NCBI RefSeq assembly: GCF_916715725.1
Contig: NZ_CAKAPD010000001.1
Span: forward strand, 434,001-498,000
DNA from: an uncultured Rothia sp.
GTDB lineage: Bacteria > Actinomycetota > Actinomycetes > Actinomycetales > Micrococcaceae
Length of the DNA: 64,000 nt
Direction: 5' to 3'
Position numbers and translations under genes: made by a program. The notes beneath the pieces are model-generated. The model was not told the origin of the DNA. It saw only the letters and a list, made by a program, of their open reading frames with translations, and did not search any database. This document shows, one piece after another, positions 57,295 through 64,000 of the stretch (the first letter of the stretch is position 1; every line of letters begins with the position of its first letter).

Positions 57295-57723
57295 TTACGC
57301 CTCGGGCACGAACTCGCCGTGGCCGCGCTCGCGCAGGGCAGCACGCACCTTCTCAGCGGCCGCATCCAGCTCTTCGGCGGTAGCATCCTTCTTCGCGTTG
57401 GCGGGATCGTAATCAGCCATGCTATCAACCGGGAACAGATGGATGTGGGTGTGCGGCACGTCGAAGCCAGCAATCACCAAAGCCACACGCTCCTTATGAA
57501 ACGCCTGATCCAGGGCACCAGAAATCTTGTGCACCACAGCGAACAGGTGCGCAGCCAGCTCAGCCGGCAGGTCGGGCCAGCGGTCAATCTCCGCGCGGGG
57601 AACCACCAGCAGGTGACCTTCCGACTGGGGCATGATGTCCATGAACGCCACGCAGTGCTCGTCCTTCCAGACGAAGCGGCCGGGAAGCTCGCCGTCAATA
57701 ATCTTGGTAAAAATCGTGCTCAC
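57295..57723 (-). CDS. HIT family protein
   Basis: This histidine-triad nucleotide hydrolase/transferase of about 142 residues acts in the cytoplasm. The motif HTHIHLF gives the triad, and upstream IIDGELPGRFVWKDEH and MPQSEGHLLVVPRAE are conserved in the family. I place the start at GTG 57721-57723 (VSTIFTKIIDG): AAGGAG lies 6 nt upstream, inside the alternative ATG reading, and family proteins start close to IFTKI. The MBL gene lies upstream on the same strand, 53 bp away, so they may be co-transcribed. Confidence 0.9.
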   Translation of the reverse strand: MSTIFTKIIDGELPGRFVWKDEHCVAFMDIMPQSEGHLLVVPRAEIDRWPDLPAELAAHLFAVVHKISGALDQAFHKERVALVIAGFDVPHTHIHLFPVDSMADYDPANAKKDATAEELDAAAEKVRAALRERGHGEFVPEA

Positions 57724-57776
57724 AATAATCTCCTTCATGCGCCGTCGTCGGCGCGTTTGAATCTCAACGGTCAGGC

Positions 57777-58454
57777 TTACGCCTCAACCTCAATGCTCTC
57801 GCCGGGGTTCAGATGCTTCAGCTCAGTGCCGTACTTCGCACCGAAGTTCGTCACCAGACCCTCAATAATGCCGGTGCCGTTCTGGTTAATCATGCCGTTG
57901 TGAATCGGAACCACACGCTGAGCGCCGGTCGCAATCACAAAATCAATGACTTCCTGAACCTTCGACCAGGGCGCGTGAATCGGCACCAGGACGGTATTTG
58001 CACGCACGCGGTGAGGAACCACCAGCGAATCACCAGGGTGGTACACGGCACCGTTAATCAGGTAACCGACATTGGCGATGGTCTGAATCAGCGGGTGAAT
58101 CAGGGCGTGCTGACCGCCGTAGGTCTTCACCTCAAAACCGGGGATGCTGAACTCAGAATCAGAGGAAACAACGGTAACCTCGGCAGCGGGTACAGCCTCC
58201 TTGATGACCTGGGCGACAGCCTCGGGAGCCCAAATCTTCAACGGGGTCTGCGACTCGGCACGCTGAGCAATCAGCGGTAGCACCGACGGGCCATCAAAAT
58301 GGTCCGGATGCGCGTGGGTCACGAACAGGTAATCGGCGCCTTCCAGCGCGGTGGCATGCTCACCTTCAGCAGCAAAATTGCCGGGGTCAAGAACGAGGGT
58401 GCGCCCCTCATTCTCAAGGCGGATACATGAGTGGGTGTACTTCGTCATCTTCAT
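57777..58454 (-). CDS. MBL-fold metal-dependent hydrolase, UlaG-like
   Basis: This 225-residue protein starts MKMTKYTHSCIRLENEG, typical of the UlaG-like metallo-hydrolase family. The metal motif is LFVTHAHPDHFDG. Later His/Asp ligands are in VYHPGDSLVVP and VPIHNGMIN. The ATG at 58452-58454 or the next one two codons on could be used. The HIT gene follows. Substrate unknown. Confidence 0.85.
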   Translation of the reverse strand: MKMTKYTHSCIRLENEGRTLVLDPGNFAAEGEHATALEGADYLFVTHAHPDHFDGPSVLPLIAQRAESQTPLKIWAPEAVAQVIKEAVPAAEVTVVSSDSEFSIPGFEVKTYGGQHALIHPLIQTIANVGYLINGAVYHPGDSLVVPHRVRANTVLVPIHAPWSKVQEVIDFVIATGAQRVVPIHNGMINQNGTGIIEGLVTNFGAKYGTELKHLNPGESIEVEA

Positions 58455-58611
58455 AGTTTTAGTCTACCGCGAACCTCCGCACCCGCCCGGCGGCGGCTTC
58501 AACTTTTGAGATAAGCCGCAAATCAGCCACCTTTTGAACGCCTCTAGTGTAAAGTCGTAAGACAAGATCGACCACACAATGGGGCGGATTTCCGCCCCGA
58601 AAGGTTCAGCA

Positions 58612-59076
58612 ATGGACACTCATATTCCCGTACGGAGAATTACGAAGCCCGCCGAAGCCCGAAATACCCGCCAGCGTCGCATCATCAAGGCGACCATGGA
58701 AGAGCTCGGCGATTTCATCTCAGCACAGGATCTGCACCTGACCCTCGCGAACCGCAAGGAACAGGTCTCTCTCGCAACCACCTACCGTGTGTTGCAGTCG
58801 CTGGCTAACGCCGGTGAGCTCGACTCGGTCAAGGGCATTGAGGGTGAGACTCTGTACCGCCACTGCCAGGTAAAGGACCATCACCACCACCTGCTCTGCC
58901 GCCGATGCGGCACCGCCATTGAGCTAGAAGCACCCGCCCTCGAGGACTGGGCACTGGCCATGGGTAAGCAGCACGGCTTCTCGGAGCTGGAGCACGTGGT
59001 TGAAGTGACCGGTTACTGCCCGGACTGCACTTTGGCACGTCGCGAGGAAGAATCGCAGGGCGGCGCTGCACGCTAA
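58612..59076 (+). CDS. zur: Zinc uptake regulator (Fur family)
   Basis: This 154-residue DNA-binding repressor of the Fur family has a winged helix, NTRQRRIIKATMEELGDFIS with LATTYRVLQSLANAGELD. Its dimerisation domain has the metal motif HHHHLLCRRCG, and CPDCTL provides the second Cys pair for structural zinc. The znu transporter genes lie 265 bp away in convergent orientation, which makes Zur more likely than Fur. ATG 58612 follows GAAAGG; the frame is open 33 bp upstream without support. I did not find a clear Zur box near zur or znuA. Confidence 0.9.
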   Translation: MDTHIPVRRITKPAEARNTRQRRIIKATMEELGDFISAQDLHLTLANRKEQVSLATTYRVLQSLANAGELDSVKGIEGETLYRHCQVKDHHHHLLCRRCGTAIELEAPALEDWALAMGKQHGFSELEHVVEVTGYCPDCTLARREEESQGGAAR

Positions 59077-59296
59077 CGTTGCAGGCTACGCCGCAACCTC
59101 TAAGCCCCTCAATCTGAGGAGCTCTCCCCCACCGGGGAATCCCTTCTGCTCGAAGGATACGGCGCCTTCAAAAATCTTCGGCGCCACTACAGCACGACAC
59201 ACAGGGCATCTGGACAAGGCAACACAACGCCACACAGGTTGAGCCCGCATTGCGCACCGGGTACATGACCCGTAGCGCTAACACAGCACGACAACA

Positions 59297-59332
59297 AAAG
59301 AGCCCCACCTCATTCCCGAGGTGGGGCTCTTT
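59297..59332. terminator. Bidirectional terminator between zur and znuB
   Basis: AAAGAGCCCCACCTC (59297-59311) and GAGGTGGGGCTCTTT (59318-59332), perfect arms with U-runs on both sides. Confidence 0.95.
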
Positions 59333-59341
59333 CTATAGGTC

Positions 59342-60262
59342 TTATGCCTTCTCAGTCAGCTGGCGGCCCGACGCGCTATGGCGGCGCTTCACGCCACCAA
59401 TCACACGGCACACCACGTAAATCAGGAAGGAAATACTGGTCACGTAGGGGCTAATCGGCAGCGAACCGGCAAGAGCCAGCAGAATACCGCCCACGATGGA
59501 CGCCTCCGCGAACAGCACCGACAGGATCAGGGTGCGCACCGGAGAGGCAGTCACCTGCATCGCCGCAGCCGCCGGAGTAATCAGCAGCGCCAGCACCAGC
59601 AACGAACCGACCACCTGCACCGACAGCGCCACAGCAATACCCAGAATCACCATGAACACCAGGGACAGGAAGCGCATCGGCACGCCCTTAGCGCGCGCGA
59701 CCTCCGGGTCCAGGGAGGCGAAGCTCAGCGGACGCCACACCATCACCAGCAGGCTGATAATAACCACCGCACCAATAATCATAGTGTGCAGCTGGTCGGC
59801 ATCCACGGACACGATCTGACCGGTCAGCAGACCGAACTTATTCGCGCTACGGCCCTGGTACAGGGAGAGGAAGAGAATACCCAAGCCCAAGCCGAACGGC
59901 ATGAGTGCACCAATGACCGAGTTCGAGTTGCTCGCCTTAGAGCCCAGAAAGGCAATCAGCAGAGCCGAGGCAATCGAACCGACCATAGAGCCGGTCACCA
60001 CGTCATAGCCGAGCAACAGGGCAAGGGCGGCACCCGCGAAAGACATTTCAGAAACGCCGTGCACCGCAAAGGCGTGATCGCGCATCATCACGAAAATGCC
60101 GACGAAACCACCGATAAGGCCCAGAACAGCGCCAGCAAAAATGGAGTTCTGCAGCATCTGCAGCAGCTCGCCGTAGCGGTCAAAAACGAAGATACGGGAA
60201 AGCAAATCGTTCTGCGCGGCGGCAACCGGTGCCAGAGCGGGGAGGGAAGCAAGAATGGTCAT
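59342..60262 (-). CDS. znuB: Zinc/manganese ABC transporter permease
   Basis: This 306-residue inner-membrane permease of the ABC-3 family has about eight or nine helices. They include FAGAVLGLIGGFVGIFVMM, ALALLLGYDVVTGSMVGSIA, FLSLVFMVILGIAVALSVQVVG and LLVLALLITPAAAAMQVT. It forms the membrane path for ZnuA/ZnuC. Its start overlaps the znuC stop by four bases (60259-60262). It is the last gene of znuACB. Confidence 0.93.
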   Translation of the reverse strand: MTILASLPALAPVAAAQNDLLSRIFVFDRYGELLQMLQNSIFAGAVLGLIGGFVGIFVMMRDHAFAVHGVSEMSFAGAALALLLGYDVVTGSMVGSIASALLIAFLGSKASNSNSVIGALMPFGLGLGILFLSLYQGRSANKFGLLTGQIVSVDADQLHTMIIGAVVIISLLVMVWRPLSFASLDPEVARAKGVPMRFLSLVFMVILGIAVALSVQVVGSLLVLALLITPAAAAMQVTASPVRTLILSVLFAEASIVGGILLALAGSLPISPYVTSISFLIYVVCRVIGGVKRRHSASGRQLTEKA

Positions 60263-61158
60263 CGAGTGGTTCCTCCCGGAATGTGTAGAGTGCGCTGCGG
60301 TTCAGAAAGACCAGACTTCAGGTGGGAGCCGTGAATGTTCTGGTCAGTGCCCTCAATATGGCAGTGGTCGCTGGCGTGAGTCTCACCCACCACCACGTAA
60401 CGGCCATTAGACTTGAGCACGCTCACCGGGGTTCCGTACAGGGAGGTGAGAGTCTCACTGGTCATGACCTCTTCCACCGACCCGACCGTGAAACGGCCGT
60501 TCGCCAGGTAGAGCACGCGATCCACATGCTCAATGATGGGGTTGATTTCGTGGGTCACGAACACCACCGCCACGCCGCGTTCACGGTTGAACCGGTGAAT
60601 CAGCTCAGCCACCGCGTACTGGTGGTTGAGGTCCAGGGAGAGTAGCGCCTCGTCAGCCAGCAGAATCTTCGGGTCGTTCGCGAGCGCCTGAGCGATACGC
60701 AGACGCTGCTGCTCACCGCCGGAGAGCAGGCCCACCGGCACGTTCGCGTACTCGGTCGCGCCGACGGCTTCGAGGAGCTCGTCAACCTTGGCGCGGTATT
60801 TGCGGCCGTGCAGGCGGATGCCCCAGCGGTGCCCGTCCACGCCAAGTCCCACGAGGTCGCGGGCGCGCATCGGGGTGGAGGTGGGGATGGACTTCTGCTG
60901 CGGTACGTAGCCGACGCCGGCGTTGCCCAGGCGTGCGGGTTTGCCGAGCACGGAGATTTCGCCGGCGTTGAGTCCGGTCAGGCCAAGAACGACTTTGAGG
61001 AAGGTGGACTTGCCGGAGCCGTTGGGTCCGAGCACGGCGAAGTATTCGCCTGCGCCGATGTCGAGGGTTAAATCTTTCCAGAGGGTGCGGGCCCCGAAAG
61101 CGAGGCTACCCCCGCGAATGGAAATCGCGGGGGCGGCACCGTTATTGTTGTCAGTCAC
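60259..61158 (-). CDS. znuC: Zinc/manganese ABC transporter ATP-binding protein
   Basis: This 299-residue ATPase has Walker A LGPNGSGKSTFLK, signature LLSGGEQQRLRIAQ, Walker B ILLADEALLSLD and the H-loop FVTHEINPI. The tail VLYLANGRFTVGSVEEVMTSETL is typical of ZnuC/MntB-type ATPases. A His/Glu-containing end (GETHASDHCHIEGTDQNIHG) could sense or hold metal. GTG 61156-61158 starts directly after the znuA stop. Confidence 0.93.
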   Translation of the reverse strand: MTDNNNGAAPAISIRGGSLAFGARTLWKDLTLDIGAGEYFAVLGPNGSGKSTFLKVVLGLTGLNAGEISVLGKPARLGNAGVGYVPQQKSIPTSTPMRARDLVGLGVDGHRWGIRLHGRKYRAKVDELLEAVGATEYANVPVGLLSGGEQQRLRIAQALANDPKILLADEALLSLDLNHQYAVAELIHRFNRERGVAVVFVTHEINPIIEHVDRVLYLANGRFTVGSVEEVMTSETLTSLYGTPVSVLKSNGRYVVVGETHASDHCHIEGTDQNIHGSHLKSGLSEPQRTLHIPGGTTR

Positions 61159-62166
61159 TTAGGAGAGCGCCTTTTCGAGGTTGCTGACGTTGGTCTTCAT
61201 CCATGCCAGGTAGTTGGTGTTTTCCGGCAGGGTTTCGGTGAAGGATACGTAGTTCACCGAGGCATCCTTAGCGGCCTGCAGCACCTCGTTGGTCTGAGAG
61301 GTGGAGGTCTGCTCGTTGTAGGCGAGCAGCTGGACCTTCTTCTCAGTGACCATGTCCTTGGTTTCCTTCAGGACGAGTGCGGGGACGTCGTTGCCGGCTT
61401 CTGCCGCCTCAGCGAATTCGCTGGGGGTTGCGTTCTCTGCGCCGGTGGAGGAAATCAGGTAGTCCGGCACGGGCTCGGTGGACAGGTACTTCTTACCTTC
61501 ACCGGCGATTGCCTTGGCGGTGGTGTCCAGTGCGTCCAGTTCCTTGGAGAAGGTGGATGCGTTGGTGCGGAACGCCTCAGCGTGTGCGGAGTCGAGGCCT
61601 GCGAGCTCTTCAGCGATCTTCTGGGCGACCTTCTTCATGGTTTCGAAGTCGTACCAGAGGTGCTCGTTGAACTCGTGTGCGTGGGCGTGGTCGCCGCCGT
61701 CTTCGTGGTGTTCGCCGCCGCGGTGGTCCTCGACCAGGTGGGTGTATTCGGCGTCGGTGAGCTTGCCGCTGACCTTGACCGCGTTCACGATCTTTTGGGA
61801 GGCGTTGTCCTTGCCTGCGAGGTCTTCGAGGAACAGGTCGTAGCCTGCGCCGTTGATGACAATCAGGGATGCGTCCTTCGCCTTGAGGCGGTCGGCGCTG
61901 GTGGCTTCGTAGGAGTGGGGGTCGGTGCTGGTGGAGGCAATCAGCGCGGTGACCTCAATGTAGTCGCCGCCAACCTGCTTGGCGATGTCTGCGTAGACGT
62001 CGGTGGAGGCGACGACCTTCACCTTGCCCTTGTTGGAGCCAGCCGAGGAGGACGAACCGGAGGAGGTGCTGTTCTCGGTTGCGCAACCTGCCAGCAGCAG
62101 GGAGGACGCTGCGAGTGAGCCCATTGCGGTGAGGAAGTGCTTGCGGGTGATCTTCGGGTGCGACAT
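61159..62166 (-). CDS. znuA: Zinc-binding ABC lipoprotein
   Basis: This 335-residue cluster A-I binding lipoprotein has the lipobox LLLAGCATEN with C28. A Ser/Gly linker follows. The metal ligands include the His in TSTDPHSYEATSADRLK, a mobile His/Asp/Glu-rich loop (HRGGEHHEDGGDHAHAHE) and FNEHLWYDFETMKKVA. Such loops are typical of zinc, not manganese, binding proteins. The first gene of znuACB, with zur nearby. Confidence 0.93.
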   Translation of the reverse strand: MSHPKITRKHFLTAMGSLAASSLLLAGCATENSTSSGSSSSAGSNKGKVKVVASTDVYADIAKQVGGDYIEVTALIASTSTDPHSYEATSADRLKAKDASLIVINGAGYDLFLEDLAGKDNASQKIVNAVKVSGKLTDAEYTHLVEDHRGGEHHEDGGDHAHAHEFNEHLWYDFETMKKVAQKIAEELAGLDSAHAEAFRTNASTFSKELDALDTTAKAIAGEGKKYLSTEPVPDYLISSTGAENATPSEFAEAAEAGNDVPALVLKETKDMVTEKKVQLLAYNEQTSTSQTNEVLQAAKDASVNYVSFTETLPENTNYLAWMKTNVSNLEKALS

Positions 62167-62518
62167 GAGGGCTCTCTTTCGGTTCGTTCTAGTCTGTAGG
62201 TTTCTTAACTACATCATGCGCACACCCGTATAAACAACTCTTTATTGGTGTCATTTGGGTGCTGTTAGGCAACCCTTTTCCCTGTCAGTAGCTTATGCAA
62301 CAGGGATAGTTAGCTCAGCCTACTGCGCTCCCCCACCGCTACTTTATACTGCCGCTTCATCCCGCCGTCTGAGAGTGCCCCTTGGGTGCATCCATAAGCC
62401 GTTTTTGACCGCAAAACAGCCCGCCCCGCGCCCTCCTTGACGAGGGCACCGGGCGGGCTGTGTGTTCAAGATTTCCCCGTTTTATTCGGGATATCTCACG
62501 ATGCGGCTACTGGGCTTA
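62167..62518. other. Region between znuA and the CNNM pair (352 bp)
   Basis: It holds the znu promoter, which I could not fix, and the CNNM operon terminator (62417-62460). No clear Zur palindrome and no gene. Confidence 0.6.
62417..62460 (-). terminator. Terminator of the CNNM operon
   Basis: CAGCCCGCCC and GGGCGGGCTG, with inner GCCCTC/GAGGGC, run into TTTTGC on the minus strand. Confidence 0.9.
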
Positions 62519-63601
62519 TTACTGGGCTTCGCGCGCCTGCTGTCGGCGTACACGCTCACGCACCGCGTCCTGGGTGGTGTCGTTGATTTCGCCGACGAGC
62601 TCCTCCAGCACGTCTTCAAGGAAGACCACGCCGAGGGTTACGCCCTGTTCATCCATAACCTGCGCGATATGGGTTCGGCTGCGTTGCATGGAGGCGAGCG
62701 CATCGTCAATATCGGTGGTCGGGGTGAGCGTGTCCAGGGAACGCAGCTTGTACCAGGGGAAGGGCTCCTCGAACCGCTCGGGGGCGATGGCGAGGGCGTC
62801 TTTCACGTGCAGGTAGCCCATGTAGGTTCCGTCGCTGTCGGTAATGACGAAGCGGGAGTAGCCGCTGCGTGCCACGGCGCGTTCCAGTTCGGCGGGGGTG
62901 CTGCCGAAGGGCAGGGTGACGAGCTTATCGCCGGGCACCATGATTTCGTAGACGTCCTTCTCGGTGAATTCGAGGGCGCTTTCAATCACGCCGGCGTCGT
63001 CTTCCACGGTGCCTTCCGCGGTTGAGGTTGCCACGATGGTCTGCAGCTCACCCAGGGTGAAGGTGGAGGCGACCTCATCCTTTCCTTCGACCTTCATGAG
63101 CGCCAGCAGCTTATTCGACAGGTTGTTCAGCAGGGCGACTACGGGGGCGAAGATCTTGGAGAAGGTCACCAGAGTCGGCACAATCCAGAGGGCCACACCG
63201 CGGGCTGCGAGGGTCACGGCGGCGTTCTTGGGAACCATCTCGCCGAAGATTACGTGCAGGTAGGTGACCAGGATTAGGGTGATACCGAAGGCGATTACGT
63301 CCACGATCGCGTGGGGCAGGCCGACCAGGTGCAGGGGCACCTCCAGCATGTGGTGCAGCGCCGGTTCTGAAACGTTCAGGATCAGCAACGAGCAGATGGT
63401 GATGCCCAGCTGGCAGGTGGCGAGCATGAGCGAGACGTTCTCTAGCGCGTAGATGACGGTCTGCGCTCGCTTATTGCCTTCTTCGGCGAGCGGTTCGATT
63501 TGTGCTCGTCGGGTGGACATGATGGCGAATTCACCGGCGACGAAGAAGGCATTTCCGGCGAGCAGGATGACGAGCAGTGCGATGGCTACCCAGTCGTTCA
63601 T
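62519..63601 (-). CDS. CNNM/CorC (HlyC) family membrane protein, copy 2
   Basis: This 360-residue protein starts with a DUF21 (CNNM) membrane domain, with helices in WVAIALLVILLAGNAFFVAGE, MLATCQLGITICSLLIL and IAFGITLILVTYLHVIFGE. The conserved loop VPKNAAVTLAAR follows. A CBS pair lies at about residues 210-330 (VYEIMVPGDKLVTLPFGSTP, HVKDALAI, HIAQVMDEQGVTLGVVFLED). The CorC-like C-terminal domain is missing, so it is the short form. Family members are linked to Mg or Na-dependent metal export. Its ATG overlaps the previous gene's stop by four bases. Confidence 0.88.
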   Translation of the reverse strand: MNDWVAIALLVILLAGNAFFVAGEFAIMSTRRAQIEPLAEEGNKRAQTVIYALENVSLMLATCQLGITICSLLILNVSEPALHHMLEVPLHLVGLPHAIVDVIAFGITLILVTYLHVIFGEMVPKNAAVTLAARGVALWIVPTLVTFSKIFAPVVALLNNLSNKLLALMKVEGKDEVASTFTLGELQTIVATSTAEGTVEDDAGVIESALEFTEKDVYEIMVPGDKLVTLPFGSTPAELERAVARSGYSRFVITDSDGTYMGYLHVKDALAIAPERFEEPFPWYKLRSLDTLTPTTDIDDALASMQRSRTHIAQVMDEQGVTLGVVFLEDVLEELVGEINDTTQDAVRERVRRQQAREAQ

Positions 63602-64000
63602 GCGTTGCCTCCCTTCTCGGTCTGTTCCTGTGCACTAGGTGCGGGGGTGAATCGGATGCGGTCCACGCGGCGGCCTTCGAGGGTGTCGACGCGCAGGGTA
63701 CCGCCGGGTACGGGGACGCTGTCGCCTACTTCGGGGATGCGGCCGAGCCGTTCCATCATGAAGCCGCCGACGGTTTCGTATTCGGAGCTTTCCTCAACCT
63801 CGAGCCCGGGGATGAGGGTGTTGATTTCGTCGGGGCGGCGCAGTCCGGAGAACACCCAGTCGCCGTTGCCGTAGCGTAGGGGGCGTTCGGTGCGGCCGCG
63901 GTCGTGTTCGTCGGAGACTTCGCCGACGATTTCTTCGACGAGGTCTTCGAGGGTTGCGATGCCTGCGGTTCCACCGTATTCGTCGAGGACTACGGCGAGC
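63598..64000 (-). CDS. CNNM/CorC (HlyC) family protein, C-terminal part
   Basis: Partial: only the last 133 codons or so are in the window and the gene enters from the right edge. The sequence starts in the CBS domain (LAVVLDEYGGTAGIATLEDL, then VEEIVGEVSDEHD). The CorC_HlyC domain follows (GDWVFSGLRRPDEINTLIPG, YETVGGFMMERLGRIPEVGD, VDTLEGRRVDRIRF). This copy therefore has the C-terminal domain that the next gene lacks. The two paralogs overlap by four bases and likely work as a pair. Confidence 0.85.
   Translation of the reverse strand, partial: LAVVLDEYGGTAGIATLEDLVEEIVGEVSDEHDRGRTERPLRYGNGDWVFSGLRRPDEINTLIPGLEVEESSEYETVGGFMMERLGRIPEVGDSVPVPGGTLRVDTLEGRRVDRIRFTPAPSAQEQTEKGGNA

Noticed and set aside
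62167..62260. Zur box upstream of znuA
   Set aside because: I looked for a TGAAAAT-type palindrome and found none convincing.

Overview
This 64 kb window is chromosomal DNA from a high-GC actinobacterium, most likely an oral/respiratory Rothia (family Micrococcaceae), close to R. mucilaginosa. The evidence is gene content: a mycothiol-dependent formaldehyde dehydrogenase, a SigA-DUF4192-PAC2-PepA-Lpd-SucB-LipB-LipA neighbourhood typical of Micrococcaceae, a DUF4191 membrane protein, an adenylylatable type I glutamine synthetase, and frequent GTG/TTG starts. The genus and species are inference; no database was searched. I see no prophage, transposase, plasmid module or CRISPR array. Nearly all of it is core genome.

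Layout. 1-4.6 kb: a partial FAH-family enzyme, ilvE, leuB and a secreted glycine-rich protein. 5.2-11.7 kb: a NarL-type two-component pair, a lone MNT-type nucleotidyltransferase, and a MacB/FtsX-like ABC exporter pair. 12-19.8 kb: metG, then the ilvB-ilvN-ilvC operon with a transcription attenuator, bracketed by two complex repeat clusters and two identical tRNA-Lys genes. 20-31 kb: Bcp peroxiredoxin, tRNA-Leu, an orphan peptide-binding lipoprotein, mqo, a BrkB-type membrane protein, an alpha/beta hydrolase, mscR with its metallo-hydrolase partner, and an MFS-like transporter. 31-36 kb: the SbcCD nuclease. 36-42.5 kb: an ADP-ribosylglycohydrolase, sigA, and DUF4192 and PAC2 genes. 43-53 kb: pepA, lpd, sucB, a pseudokinase-like membrane protein, lipB, lipA and a DUF4191 gene. 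53-59 kb: glnA with a GlnR-type box, a PH-domain protein, a GNAT enzyme, budA, a HIT protein, an MBL hydrolase and zur. 59-64 kb: znuABC and two CNNM/CorC membrane proteins, the last cut by the window end.

How genes work together. IlvBN, IlvC, LeuB and IlvE cover much of branched-chain amino-acid synthesis. BudA draws acetolactate from the same pool toward acetoin. LipB and LipA make the lipoyl cofactor carried by the two lipoyl domains of SucB and reoxidised by Lpd. Zur and ZnuABC form a zinc uptake module. MscR and its MBL partner detoxify formaldehyde through mycothiol.

The least explained material is non-coding. A set of long hairpin intergenic repeats (75-123 bp) sits around the ilv region and around the ADP-ribosylglycohydrolase/sigA region. 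Arms differ between copies while pairing is kept. One pair forms a 5.9 kb inverted-repeat bracket around the ilv operon. Other leads are the ilv leader peptide, the GlnR box, a possible HEPN remnant behind the lone MNT gene, and the pseudokinase.
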